Shown here: one piece after another, positions 63,602 to 64,000 of the stretch | Layout: every line of letters starts with the position of its first letter | How positions within the stretch are numbered: the first letter of the stretch is position 1 | Origin: Polaromonas sp. CG_9.7 | Lineage (GTDB): Bacteria; Pseudomonadota; Gammaproteobacteria; Burkholderiales; Burkholderiaceae_C | Reading direction: 5' to 3' | DNA: 64,000 nt | Assembly: GCF_015752205.1 (NCBI RefSeq) | Contig: NZ_JADOVG010000008.1 | Span: 1 to 64,000, forward strand | Program-made: the position numbers and the translations under genes | Notes under the pieces: generated by a model | What the model saw: only the letters and a program-made list of their open reading frames with translations | What the model was told of the DNA's origin: nothing | Databases searched by the model: none

Positions 63602-64000
63602 TTAAACAGCAGGCACTGTCAAATACTGATCGCACAGCGTTAAAAAAGAGGGCAATTGTGCGTCGATTCCATTCTCCTGCTGGAGCAACCCGGCCACTTC
63701 CGGCGCCAGGGTACGCGCCAGTGCCGCATCCAGAAACAGCAGGCGGGATCGCCGTGCCAGCACATCTTCCACCGTCCGGGCGTACTCGTAGCGCGCCGCA
63801 AAGCGCACCATGGCTTCGCTCAGACCGCCACCCAGATCATTGTCAGCGCCGCGCATGGCCTGGAGTGCGCCGGCCTCACTGCCGTAAAGATGCAACCCAG
63901 GGGCGCTGCTGATCGGCACGCTGGAGGCTTGCGCCCCGACCAGCCTCAGATGGTCGGTCGACAGTCCGGCGCGGGTAGGCAGCAATCCCGCAGCAAAGCA
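63602..64000 (-). CDS. glpD: Glycerol-3-phosphate dehydrogenase, C-terminal part (partial)
   Basis: The frame is open to the window edge, so the gene starts beyond 64000. The 132 visible residues form the helical C-terminal domain of aerobic GlpD: GLHLYGSEAGAL and GGGLSEAMVRFAARYEYARTVEDVLARRSRLLFLD. The enzyme is FAD-dependent, membrane-associated, and passes electrons from glycerol-3-phosphate to quinone. The FAD domain lies outside the window. Confidence 0.88.
   Translation of the reverse strand, partial: CFAAGLLPTRAGLSTDHLRLVGAQASSVPISSAPGLHLYGSEAGALQAMRGADNDLGGGLSEAMVRFAARYEYARTVEDVLARRSRLLFLDAALARTLAPEVAGLLQQENGIDAQLPSFLTLCDQYLTVPAV

Overview
The window looks like a chromosomal segment of a Gram-negative betaproteobacterium of the Comamonadaceae (Polaromonas or a close relative). 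This is inferred from the high-GC coding style, the gene families present (hemE-priA, PuuD-type urate oxidation, Gcl-Hyi-GlxR, OmpC-like porin) and two dispersed small-repeat types that I associate from memory with this family. No species call is possible without a search.

Layout. 1-4372: a creatininase-family hydrolase, a B12-binding radical SAM protein and 1.5 kb with no convincing gene. 4373-9265: an FNT-family channel, a secreted protein with three tandem chitin-binding-like modules, a short-chain-dehydrogenase-fold protein whose motifs are those of halohydrin dehalogenases, and a DUF167 protein. 9349-12789: DsbD, a CoA-binding protein and a lipoprotein. 12851-14471: three small minus-strand genes separated by integron attC sites, a cassette cluster with no integrase in view. 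14765-18530: a methyltransferase, a lipoprotein paralogous to the secreted protein, and a frameshifted gene. 18531-24435: hemE, priA (carrying in-frame repeat insertions), a DCC-COQ7 fusion, DUF4149 and an Rrf2 regulator. 24572-31047: a MerR regulator, a multi-PAS histidine kinase, an intradiol dioxygenase, a membrane hydrolase and an aldo/keto reductase.

31304-46340 is a coherent nitrogen and carbon scavenging region. A porin, an NCS2 permease, urate hydroxylase PuuD, hydroxyisourate hydrolase, a GntR regulator, allantoinase PuuE, a UraD-AllC fusion and an M20 peptidase can take urate through allantoin and allantoate toward glyoxylate. The divergently regulated gcl-hyi-glxR operon converts glyoxylate to glycerate through tartronate semialdehyde. 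A shared TGTATACA palindrome sits upstream of puuD and of the GntR gene. An ATTCC-N5-GGAAT site lies between gcl and its LysR regulator.

46779-54192 holds a thioesterase, remnants of a BrnT/BrnA toxin-antitoxin pair and of a helix-turn-helix protein, Rep helicase, a small exported protein, phospholipase A and a cation/proton antiporter. 54214-63334 is the spc-alpha ribosomal protein cluster on the minus strand (rplN to rplQ, including secY, rpmJ and rpoA), driven by a near-consensus promoter and ending with an initiator tRNA-fMet and a strong bidirectional terminator. The window closes with a heptamer tandem repeat and the 3' end of glpD.
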